28,624 nt of DNA from Hirudo medicinalis (lineage: Eukaryota > Annelida > Clitellata > Hirudinida > Hirudinidae). Shown one piece after another: positions 18,974 through 28,447 of this stretch. The notes below the pieces were generated by a model that saw only the letters and a list, made by a program, of their open reading frames with translations, searched no databases and was not told where the DNA came from. Location: contig MPNW01000124.1 in assembly GCA_011800805.1 (NCBI GenBank), positions 230,538 to 259,161 on the forward strand, read 5' to 3'. A program made the position numbers and the translations under genes. How positions within the stretch are numbered: the stretch's first letter is position 1; each line of letters starts with the position of its first letter.

Positions 18974-21900
18974 TCAAAAAATGAACAAAGGCAGCACAAG
19001 CAGAAATGTAAGAAGCACTGCATGAGAGGACAGAAACCTGTGAGCAGACGAGCATTTCTTGAATTCTTTCTAAAAGTGGAATCGATTAAAAATTTTCAAT
19101 GTTATTTCTCATGTTGAATTAATAATCTATAAAAAAAAATTTTTATTGAAAAAAAAATAGAATTGAAAATTAGAATATTATTTCAAATCTTGAAGTAGTT
19201 GTTATATAAATGATCAGTTACCTTACTGGGTATGATACAATTTGAAAGTCGGTCCCTTTGAGGCTCCTGTTCGAGCAACTGACAGAAATAAGTTGAGTTG
19301 TTCTCAAGTTAAATTCTTTAAGGAAATCAACCGTTTCATTTGCTTTATGTAATTTTTGTTTTTATTTATCTTGTGTTTGTTTCGCTTTATATTATTCGAC
19401 TTAATGGTCTGCCTAATGCTTATTGTAGTGCCATTACAACCTAGCGGGATCATTGTGAACATTAAAATTTAAGAAATAAATGAATGAATAAATAATGTTG
19501 ATCTGGTAGGAGAAGTACACAACCTCAGTACTCCGTGCTCTGCCTTGAGTTTAAAGCTTACTTTAAATAAATGTATTCTGAATTAATTAATTCATGTACA
19601 AGCTCGAGTAAAATACAAATAAAAATCAAGAAAGGATATATTTAATCTGGCTGTATTTCATGAAATCCTTCCTCTCTTCCTCGCACGTGCAAGTGGATTC
19701 GGTGGCCAAGAAAATCAAATTGCTTCCTGGCACGAGATGGGCGATGTAGAACCTGATGGTTGCAAATAAAACAATAACAAAAAACGATCTCCATTTTTTT
19801 CATACGAAAAATATTCTGTTCAGCTTGCCTCAAATTGATGAAGACAATTTAATTCTTAAAAGGATCATCCGAAGCTGACAATAATGATAAGTGTCAAGCG
19901 TGGACAGAAATTGTGAAAAAAAGTGTGGATGCAAAATTGAAAACAATTGAAGACAGAGTTCAGGTTGGACAAGAAAATTAACAAACCATTGCTCAGGAGG
20001 AAATCAAAAAAGAAAAGAGGAGAAACGATATTATTTTATACAGGCTTGAAGAAAGTAAAGCTAAAAATGAACAGGAGCCGAGAACTGAGGATAAGAATAT
20101 TGCCCTGCACTTTGTCAACAAAACCCTAGGAGTAAAATGTGATCAAAATGACATAAAAAGTGTTTCCAGATTAGGAAAAGACATGAAGGAGGTAATATCA
20201 TTAATGATTCAATTTAGGGAGAGAGAAATAAAGTCTTAATCTTGGAATCACTTCCAAAATTAAGGACAGCAGAACACAAATTCAAATGCGTTTCTGTGTG
20301 TCATGGTTTGACTAAAGCATAAAGAGACCATTGTAAGAAATTGATTGAAGAGGCTAAGAAAAGGCAAGCTGATGATCAGTCGGGGGACTACATTTTCAGG
20401 GTGGGGGCCAACCAAGCAACGTGAGACTAGAGAAGCTGAGGAGGAGGAGGTAAGATTATAAATTAAAAAGTAAGTAATTATATGGATAATGCGAGGGTAT
20501 TAAATTGTGTGCAAACCAATGCTAGAAGTATAGTAAGACATAGAGGATCCAGATATAATTGGCATGACTGAGTCTTGGGCTAAAGAAAGTAGTCAGAGTT
20601 AGGGATCAACAGCTACGAGATGCTATGGGTATTGTATATCTAGACTTTGCCAAAGCTTTCGACAATCAAGGCTTCAAAAAAAGATCGGCGCATGTGGAAT
20701 TGAAGGCAAACTTTTACACTGGCTGACAAACTGGTTGAGAGCTAGGAGACAAAAGATAGGAATGTGAGGAATTTACTCAGAATGGCAACCTGTATTAAGA
20801 GGTGTCCCGCAAGGATCAGTGTTGGGTCCTGCGCTGTTCTGCGTACATGTAAATGATTTAGATGATGGAATGTTGTCTAAAACATCTAAGTTTGCTGACG
20901 ACACTAAATTAGATAGGAAAGTCTGCAGAAAAGACGTGAATACACTGCAGGAAGACCTTAACGGGTTATTTAATTGGGAAGAAGATTGGCAGATGCTTTT
21001 CAATGTAGACAAATGCTTCATTATGCATATGGGCTGTAGGAATACAAAAGTGGAATATGAATTTGGAGGAAACTTTTTGAAGTAGTCTGATCACGAAAGA
21101 GATCTGGGGATAATAATGCTTAAAAATGGATTAGGAAAGTTGAGTTGTGAGGAAAGACTAAAAAGATGTCGGACGACTACTCTGGAGAAGAGGAGGAGCA
21201 GAGGGAGAAGCTTTTAAAATTTTATTAAAAGGGAATGCCTTTTACCTCATCAGCTTTTTGAAGCCACAAAAAGTGCTTGTGCCAGATTGCATGATTGTAA
21301 GTTATATAATAGGAAGGGAGACTTAAAAAATAATGACTTCAGCACGAGGGTGGTTTCCTTATGGAATAAATTATGAGGATGAGGATGCCATCCATGTGGA
21401 TGCAGTAGATAAATTTAAGATAAACCTAAGTAAATAAGGATATCAGAAGTTAAAAGTATCGAGTGGTTATTACAAGACCTCGGTCTTCTTAGCCACTAAA
21501 AATAATTGTTATGTTATGTTGTCTCAAATAGCAATCGGACATCTCAGATTGTGTTTTATAATTACGTTTTTAGACTCATATATTAAATTTAATTAATGAA
21601 AATGACGACCGAATTATAATAACAGTAACAACAAACAACAACAACAACAACAATACTTTTCGCATTCTCCGTCACACGCGGCGAACGAGCCCTGCAGTGG
21701 AAGTCTGCTGGTGTTGGCGATGTAGTACATGAGGTGCTTGAAGCAGGTGGTATTCCCTCTGTTGTTCAACTTCTGCCAGGTGGCCTTGGCCTCCTTGAAG
21801 CAGTTCTTGATGGGCGTGGTCTTGCCTTGGAAGTCGAGCTGCGTGGCGTATTTCCCGTAGCACTCCATCATCATCGACCTGAGGTCAGGGTCATCGATGT

Positions 21901-24395
21901 TGAAGTCCTGTCTCATCAGATATTCCTCCAGAACACTGAGCTCCGACGATTCGTCTGCTGATGAGGAGGAAGACGAGGATGATGAGTACGAAGATGAGGT
22001 CATTTCCGTAGTCGAGGAAAGCAGTCTGTTCTTGCAGGACTCAGAGTTCGTATGAGCTGTTTGTAACAATTCAATTCGTAGCCAATTCCAGTGATTAATT
22101 TTTTATTCGAGTCGACTTTAGAAACTCGACGTTATTTAGTTATTACTAATAACTTATTAGGACTGATAAACTGTGTTTTGCTTAATTTTCAACTTGTCCT
22201 CAATGTGACGGTAAAAAGACAAAAATCAGATTCGTCGAATATTTTCATTGTCACTGAAATCGGCAGATGGACGATGACACCAATCACAGCAGTAATTGGT
22301 GAGCAAGGTGGAAAATATATTTAATCTGAATAAAATATTCGTTTAGACATAGTCAATCTAATATTAATAAAGCTGTTTAAATAATAATAATAATAAATAA
22401 ATAAATAAATATATAAATACAAATAAATCATTATTATAATGATTGAGTTTCATTTAATGCAAGATCAGACCAATGAGGTGGTTGAACAACAAGTACACCA
22501 AGGACTCCACGAGCAGCAACATCTCCATACTGAACCTGCACAAACGAAATAAATTAATTTCTTATTAACTGTAACTTAAAATTAACCGTTAATATTTAAA
22601 TTGACCTGCCAACCTAAAGTTCAGTTCATTAATATTCATTACATTAAAATGCACTTCATTTATGTAGCGCCTTAGGCAGAGGCATTAAACATTTATTTAG
22701 CCCCCTATCCAAGGGCGTTGTAGCAGTGCACGCCTGGTTTCGAACACGACTCATTACGACCGTTGTAATAAGTGCCTCATGAGGTAACGCCACCCAATCG
22801 GCCAACATGCACGCTACTAACTTACGCAGCCATCAGCAAATTAATATTCATAACTTTAACAACCCATCCAAACTTATTAATTACATGCTTATGTTATTGT
22901 TATGTAACAATAATTAACAGCCGACCGTGATTGGTTGATTGATATTTATAGCCAACCAATCAACCAATCACGTTGAGTTAATAAATAGATTACTCCACAG
23001 CAAGGCGGAGTATTTATAACCCCGACTTTAACTAAATATCTTAACAATGGATTAAAATAAAATAAAATAATTAATAATTAATATTAATTATCAATTATAA
23101 AATAAATGTTAATATTATTATTATTATTATTATTAAAAATAATTATTAATAATATTAAAAAAATTAACTTTATCTTTATCTAATTAACCAGAGTCACTCA
23201 AATAATTTCTTTTGCTCAATTTATTGGACCCTCCTCTCGAAAGTGAGCAGAATTAATTCATAAATATTATTGAGCAGGGAAAAAAATATTGTTTAAAAAA
23301 TACTAAGGCTGAAGGCAGATACAACTTGAGGTTTTGATGGAATTAAGAGCCTCAGAGGATGAAAACACATCTGCATTGGAGCACTCTTGGACATGTTTAT
23401 TTCATAATCTCTTTCAGTTTCGTATTTAAGGAGTTGCAATTTCATATTTCGAAATTCATATTCCATAATCCATATTTAGTAATTCATATTCCACAAATTA
23501 TATTTCTTAATTCATAATTCACATTTCATAATTCACTTTTCATAATTCATATTTCATAATTCATATTTCATAATTCACTTTTCATAATTCATATTTCATA
23601 ATTCATAATTCATATTTCATACTTCATATTTCATAATTCATATTTCATAATTCATAATTCATATTTCATAATTCATAATTCATATTTCATAATTCATAAT
23701 TCACATTTTTATATTTTAATTTTTCATTTACTTACGTCAGGAAATTTCTGATGAAGCATTTCATTGAGGACAAAATGATTTCCAGAGGCTGTGAATTTAT
23801 GATAATAATTTTAAAAAAATTTGCATTAACAATCATAATATGGAAATAAAAATAATAGGTTGCATTATTTTGTTTTTGAAGCCAAAGGTATCAATATTTG
23901 ATTTGCAAATGTTTAACAACACTTCCACTTGCACTGATGACCCCAGATGATGACGACAACGAAGATGATGATGATGATGCCGATGATGATGACGATGCAC
24001 ACACACAACATGATAACGCGATAAGATTGAAAAGTGGTCAGAGAGTGAAATTGGAGACAAATGAATTTTCTGAAAAGATGAACAACCAAGAGGGAGGTTT
24101 GAATGGAGGGAGAATATTAACGCCCGGAGTGGCCAGGACCAGCCGAGGTACCCTATTCTGATTGTAAGAACGATGATAAATTAGTGATAGAAAAGCGCTT
24201 CATAAATCGAAAGAAGAACTGAGTTGCTTTCCAGGAATTCATCAGGGAGGCATTTCAGCGAACAATTGCCTAGGTATGGAACGAAGACAGGCAAACAACA
24301 GGAGACCTCACAAACTCGTACAACATCACGTGCATGCATACGACCATAAAAACTACCAGACAACCTCAGACGACCTGATATCCACACAGCCTAAG

Positions 24396-24436
<41 letters not shown>

Positions 24437-25598
24437 GCTACTCAGAATGACAAGAGGTGAGTGAATGAATGCATGCAATGAATGCAAAACAAAAGATGAA
24501 TTATTAACCAGGTGAAACGTCTCCAATACAGGTCGATCAATGGTTGTTGGAAAATGCACTTAATATCATACGATGCTCTAATTATTTATCTGTTCATACA
24601 TTTACTGGCAATAATGATGTTGACAAAATCGTTATTTATTATTATTATTATTATTGTTATTAGTATTGTTATTATTATTATTGTTATTATTATTATTATT
24701 GTTATTATTATTATTATTGTTATTATTATTGTTATTATTATTATTGTTATTATTATTATTATTGTTATTATTATTATTATTATTATTGTTATTATTATTG
24801 TTATTATTATTATTATTGTTATTATTATTGTTATTGTTATTATTATTATTATGCGAATTAATATTGGCAGTTAATTATAATTTGTTTTAAAAGTTATTCA
24901 ACATCCTCAGCGATTTTACTTGATTTAAATTTAAGTTGCATTTTTAAGAATTAAAATATTTTTATTTAAGCATCATTTTCAACATCATTTCGATAAATAA
25001 TAACTAATAATAAACTATAATATTTGTTCCCATCATTATGCTAATTAATATAATTAATTATGCTAATTAATATAATTATGCAAATTAATATATTTATGCT
25101 AATTAATATAGTTATGCTAATTAATATAATTATGCAAGTTAATATAACAAAGATAATTAATATAGTTATGCTAAATAATGGAATTATGCTAATTAATGTA
25201 ATGATAATAATTAATGTATATTTGCTAATTAATATAATTATGTTAATTAATAAATAAATATATATTTATGCTAATTCGAGCATGAATATTTGATAACTTT
25301 ATAATTTTTAAATCAATTTTAATATCAATCAACCTTGGAGAAGTGAATGACCGCAGATGACGTCTGCTCATCAGAAATTGGACAGGTTGATTGGAGGTCC
25401 ACAATCGTGTACCTGTAATGGCGTGATTACCTGTATTGAGCTGCCTACCATCGTCGTCATTATCGTCATCATCATCATGTCGCAAATATCAATAACTGCT
25501 TGCTATGGATTAGATGGAAGAATGGACGAGTGGATGGATGGACAGACGGAGGGACATCATAATCATAATCATGATTATCTCGATCATCATCATCATCA

Positions 25599-25638
<40 letters not shown>

Positions 25639-25953
25639 TGTCATCGTCATCGTCGTCGTCGTCAGAAATAAGACGCGAAAACAGAAAGGAAGAACATCTT
25701 GCTCAGGAATGAAATGCATTAGTAAAAATGGGCAGCCAATCGGATCAGAGCACCTGTTGAAGAGGGCTTGATCCGAACCCTCCTGGTCGTCATGGTGATC
25801 AACCGTCAACAACTTCATCAGCTCATTCATCTGTCGACGTCGCCAAGAAAAGAACCAATCTTTGGAAGGACATTTTAATTGATTTACAGCTTAATTAATG
25901 ATAATTAAATGGATTAAGCGAGCGAATTATTTAAGCGAATGAATAATTAAGTA

Positions 25954-25992
<39 letters not shown>

Positions 25993-28295
25993 TCAATAAG
26001 TGAATTGCGTAAATGAATTAATTAAGTGAATTAATTCTTTAGTCGATATTTAGCAGATAATTAAGTGAAATTATTAATTGTAGAAAAGCTCACATTCTCC
26101 TGCCTGCCAGAGTAAACCACATAACCGTACACATCAACCAGGAAACAGGAGACGTTCTGAGGTTGTGATTGTTTCATTATTATAAAATAATGCATTTAAT
26201 AATAATAATAATAATATTAATAAAACATTTAATAACAACAACAATAATAATAATAATAATAATAATATTACATTTAATAATAATACGTTTAATAATTAAT
26301 AATTTAAATTTAGTAATGATTACAAATATAAGAATATTAACAAATATAAGAATTTTGATGATGATGATGATGATGATGATGCAACCAACATGTCGTGGCC
26401 TGAAGAGTTTTGAACTTCAAAGTGAGGTTGACTCGATAACATGACGCATTACGAAGGTCATCAACATTTGCAACAGTGTCACCACCACCATCACCACCAC
26501 TATCACCACCAACACCACCACCACCACCACCAGGCGTCACAGCACTCACCTCGTAAGAGCAGAAGTTATCGCAGGTGTCTTTGCACTTGTCACCATCACC
26601 AATACCATGACCATCATCGTCACCAATACCATGACCACCATCTGAACAGACACTCAGTGCTGTGAACAAGAGTTCTTCGATCAAGGACTGCCTCAGAGCA
26701 ATCCCGACAACTGCGAGGACTGATCCCTTGGACTCGTCTGTGATTGGTTTGCTGACCACGATGACTGGGTTGGCGCTGGAGTCTACAATTGTTGTATAAT
26801 AATGTATATTTATTATTTTTTATATTATTATAATTATTATTATAATAATATTATTATATTTAAATAATAATAATAATTGGTTGTTCGCGATAGAGGTGGG
26901 GCAAGAGGTTTTTGTTAGAAGGTCTACGTAAGCATTCCTGAGAGATATTGGGCTCACAAGCAGGACAAGGACCAAGTTTATGACACAGATTTCCAGAGCT
27001 GTGGAGGAGGCGTCACAGTGGACATGGACAAGGAGACCACAAGTAACTTCTCAAGGAAGCAAGAAAAGGAATTTCTCTCATCTCTCGGGTCTCTAAGGTG
27101 CACAAGCAGTTGAATCCATTCCACTGCTACACAGTCAGGAGCCTGAAAACCGAAGCCAATCACGAGACTGTGCGAGGCATTCAACAGGCTTCCTCTCAAG
27201 TCGCCGAGTTGGTGAGGCTGTGTAAGTCGAGCGAGCTGGCGCTGGTGGTTGTAGTCCAAATCATGTTAGTTACGCAAGGGAATTTAATCAAATAAATAAA
27301 TAAATAGATAAATAAATAAATAAATAAAATAAGTTCAGTAGTGCCAGTAGGGACATCGGCCTGATCAGAGGATGTGGCCTGGCCCCGGGGAATGTCAGAG
27401 GTTCAAGGGACGAAACGTAAGGCGAAGGGGCTGCCTCTTTGAGGATCCTTGCTGGCCCTCTTCATAAGGAGTTTCAATTTCATATTATAATATTAATAAT
27501 TGATTAATTTTGTAACTAAATAATTATAATGTAATAATAATTAACAATCGTAATGATAATAATCAATAATTGTATTATTATTATTATTATTATGTAATAT
27601 ATATAACATTGTGTTTATATCAATAATGAATATTATTATTATAATATTATTATATATTATTATTATTATAATAATTATTATAATATAATAATATGAATAT
27701 TAATACTTATTATTATTAGGTTATTCATGATAATGATATTAGATAAAAAGGACTTCTCACTCTCCAATGAAGGCACTGTGAAGGTAGCAACAGAAGCTCC
27801 GTGATGTGAGGACAACTTGTAGAACAAGTCGTCCGTCGTTGTCTGCTTCTTCATTTCATTCCTGACATTTAATTAGGTCAGGTCATTACATTTTTAGTGT
27901 CAGCGCTTAGAAAGAGGTTGCTCTTGCGATTGCGTCAAGGTGGATGTGTATGGAAGTTTTAATCTGATTATTCTTTGAAAGCATGTTAATGCTAGTTTTT
28001 AAGGCAAATCTTTCCCACAAATTCCTCAGGATGAAGGAAGGAAGGCTTTCAAGAAGTTCAAACATCAAACAAATTTAAAAAATACAAAAGAAAACAACCC
28101 GATTCAAAGTATTGTAAATTAAGAATGAATTTAGAGATATTAAAAATACTTTTCCTGAAATTAACGAATATTTCTGTGAAACATTAATAAATGTGATCAC
28201 GAAAGACTGACAAAAGATCAGACGTTGGATTGACGCTGACGTATCGACTGAGTCCTCCTTGTGTGGTGACGAACACAAACTCCACTTTTTCAAGT
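18974..28295 (-). CDS. CACNA2D: Voltage-gated calcium channel alpha2-delta subunit, 3' half (partial)
   Basis: Twelve minus-strand exons with agreeing phases (one frameshift): 28295-28212, 27861-27761, 26782-26550, 26156-26094, 25859-25754, 25412-25334, 23788-23736, 22535-22471, 22056-21657, 19752-19640, 19307-19222, 19069-18974. They encode about the last 485-490 residues; family members are about 1,100 aa, so the VWA/Cache N-terminal half lies beyond the right edge. Landmarks in order: VEFVFVTTQGGLSRYVSVNP; NPVIVVSKPITDESKGSVLA; VVGIALRQSLIEELL; a Cys-rich loop; VSCFLVDVYGYVVYSG; IGSFLGDVD; YTIVDLQSTC; amphipathic MEMLLLVESLVYLLFNHL; CDGECEKFYIAHLVPGSNLI; STCTC; then three cysteines spaced C-14-C-10-C, close to family spacing. 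It ends in hydrophobic AVLLTFLLVLPLFIF and a stop, typical of the alpha2-delta GPI-type tail. Role: extracellular auxiliary subunit that raises channel surface density. CEKFYIAHLVPGSNL resembles alpha2-delta-3/4 more than -1/2 (tentative). Oddities: U12 AT-AC intron, frameshift near 25831, and repeat-derived insertions in two exons. Confidence 0.9.
19308..19639 (-). other. U12-type AT-AC intron of the alpha2-delta gene
   Basis: The exon ending at 19640 (…KYSQIK) has no GT donor before an in-frame stop, but is followed immediately on the minus strand by ATATCCTTTC, the perfect U12 AT-AC 5' splice site. At 19325-19318 the minus strand reads TTCCTTAA, matching the U12 branch-point consensus TTCCTTAAC in eight positions, and ten bases later comes AC. 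Joining there restores frame into the next exon (ENNSTYFCQLLEQEPQRDRL) and recovers the family cysteine spacing. A GT-AG alternative from an internal CACGTGCGA donor gives a worse protein. Confidence 0.8.
19863..21522 (+). mobile_element. Degenerate non-LTR (CR1/L2-like) retrotransposon with internal deletion
   Basis: Sense orientation is plus. From 19863 a broken ORF1-like protein is readable: a coiled coil, then NDIILYRLEES, RPLMIQF-like and DQSGDYIFRV motifs typical of ORF1/RRM regions, with several stops. Near 20500-20580 fragments of the endonuclease start appear (CVQTNARS, PDIIGMTESWAK). Then, after a deletion removing most of the endonuclease, the reverse transcriptase resumes at about 20618 (GIVYLDFAKAFD; VLRGVPQGSVLGPALF; FADDTKL catalytic motif; the longest open part is 20819-21085). 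A C-terminal tail (FSTRVVSLWNKL) is visible near 21340-21375. The 3' end seems to be a short TTATG-type repeat near 21506-21520. It sits inside an alpha2-delta intron, antisense to that gene. It is not intact and cannot encode working enzymes. Confidence 0.85.
21604..21655. repeat. (ACA)n microsatellite next to an alpha2-delta exon
   Basis: ACAACAACA run two bases from the donor of the exon at 22056-21657. Read through on the minus strand it adds spurious Cys and Leu runs after CDGECEK; the splice at 21657 avoids this. Confidence 0.8.
22640..22820 (-). mobile_element. Probable tRNA-derived SINE
   Basis: On the minus strand a pol III A box, TGGCCGATTGGG (22804-22793), is followed 47 bases later by a B box, GTTCGAAACC (22745-22736). 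This spacing suits a Ser/Leu-type tRNA head with a long variable arm. The body continues (CAACGCCCTTGGATAGGGGG…) and runs into AT-rich sequence. Its GC content is well above the surrounding intron. The acceptor stem does not pair as a functional tRNA, so this is a SINE head rather than a tRNA gene. Ends are approximate, and I cannot see a second copy in the window. Confidence 0.5.
22926..22972. repeat. Perfect 16-bp inverted repeat (hairpin)
   Basis: CGTGATTGGTTGATTG (22926-22941) and its exact reverse complement (22957-22972) flank a 15-base AT-rich loop. Both arms contain CCAAT/ATTGG units. It lies about 100 bases from the putative SINE in an alpha2-delta intron. It could be a remnant of a small inverted-repeat transposon. 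Confidence 0.8.
23095..23160. repeat. (ATT)n / AT-rich simple sequence
   Basis: TTATTATTATT run in nearly pure AT sequence within the alpha2-delta intron at 22536-23735. Confidence 0.75.
23435..23706. repeat. Tandem array of TTCATAATTCATA-type units
   Basis: About 270 bases built from TTCATAATTCATATTTCATA units of roughly 10-26 bases, with occasional CACTTTT variants. It ends just before the alpha2-delta exon at 23788-23736 (its downstream side on the minus strand). Confidence 0.9.
24394..24433. repeat. (CA)n dinucleotide microsatellite
   Basis: About 19 CA/AC repeats in the alpha2-delta intron at 23789-25333. Confidence 0.95.
24637..24853. repeat. Long (TTA)n microsatellite with periodic TTG units
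   Basis: About 215 bases of ATTATTATT regularly interrupted by GTT, giving poly-Ile/Val and poly-Leu frames that are artefacts. The GTT interruptions recur every 12-24 bases, suggesting expansion of a longer unit. Confidence 0.95.
25042..25252. repeat. 18-bp AT-rich minisatellite
   Basis: About 11 copies of an ATGCTAATTAATATAATT-like unit with substitutions, in the alpha2-delta intron at 23789-25333. The plus-strand frame (25060-25257) of repeated Met-Leu-Ile-Asn-Ile is a by-product. Confidence 0.9.
25553..25668. repeat. (CAT)n/(CATCGT)n microsatellite
   Basis: CATCATCAT grading into CATCGTCATCGT and then CGTCGTCGT, in the intron downstream of the frameshifted alpha2-delta exon. The same CATCGT motif recurs at the right end of the window. 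Confidence 0.95.
25957..25993. repeat. (AAT)n microsatellite
   Basis: About 11 AAT units in the alpha2-delta intron at 25860-26093. Confidence 0.95.
26196..26386. repeat. (AAT)n and (GAT)n simple-sequence cluster
   Basis: AAT/ATA runs at 26196-26300 and a GATGATGAT run at about 26355-26382, in the intron at 26157-26549 of the alpha2-delta gene. Confidence 0.9.
26478..26533. repeat. (CAC)n microsatellite beside an exon
   Basis: CACCACCATCACCACC run starting 17 bases from the donor of the exon at 26782-26550. The Gly-rich minus-strand frame it creates is intronic. Confidence 0.85.
26936..27262 (+). other. Coding-like stretch of unknown origin in an alpha2-delta intron
   Basis: This GC-richer island stands out from AT-rich flanks. 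The plus strand reads a charged frame (RYWAHKQDKDQVYDTDF… GGVTVDMDKETTSNFSRKQ) to a stop near 27110. A second frame then gives HKQLNPFHCYTVRSLKTEA…SSQVAELVRLC. A minus-strand frame (27259-26978) is also open. I recognise no family and no splice pattern that joins the plus frames. It may be a gene fragment, an unrelated repeat, or chance. Confidence 0.3.
27286..27331. repeat. (AAAT)n microsatellite
   Basis: About ten AAATA/TAAA units with one TAGATA interruption, in the alpha2-delta intron at 26783-27760. Confidence 0.9.
27486..27716. repeat. AT-only simple sequence
   Basis: Long TATTATTA / TAATAATA tracts able to fold on themselves, upstream of the alpha2-delta exon at 27861-27761. Confidence 0.8.
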
Positions 28296-28447
28296 CTGAA
28301 AATGAATCCAAACAATGCCACCAAAAAAACCCCTCAATTTGCTTGAAAAGGAGGAACAGTAATGGCGAATGAATTGGATTAATTTCGACAGGAAATGAAA
28401 AACAAAATCGAAAATATGAATTGCATCATCTTTCTCGCGATCTTAAT

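Noticed and set aside
21614..22069. Separate single-exon secreted Cys-rich gene starting MLQTAHT
   Set aside because: The apparent start is TTG and the poly-Cys/Leu end is a microsatellite. Phases link the exon to alpha2-delta exons on both sides.
22447..22470. Stop codon (…LIGLILH then TAA) as the end of a minus-strand gene
   Set aside because: A GT donor at 22470 lets the exon join 22056 in phase, and conserved alpha2-delta motifs continue downstream to a hydrophobic tail and stop at 18974.
22736..22804. Intact tRNA gene from A and B boxes
   Set aside because: No matching acceptor, D-arm and anticodon stems could be drawn; a SINE head fits better.
24181..24387. Minus-strand frame with GNCSLKCLPDEF, resembling the alpha2-delta CGNC region
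   Set aside because: No usable splice sites connect it, and a better match with correct phases (CDGECEK at 21657 joined to FYIAHLVPGSNL at 19752) already fills that position.
24509..24558. Possible extra alpha2-delta exon (CIFQQPLIDLYWRRF)
   Set aside because: Phase-compatible at its start, but it does not connect onward. The exon at 23788-23736 follows 25334 in phase and supplies the amphipathic segment.
24512..24890. Poly-Ile/Val and poly-Leu membrane-like frames
   Set aside because: They are translations of the (TTA)n array.
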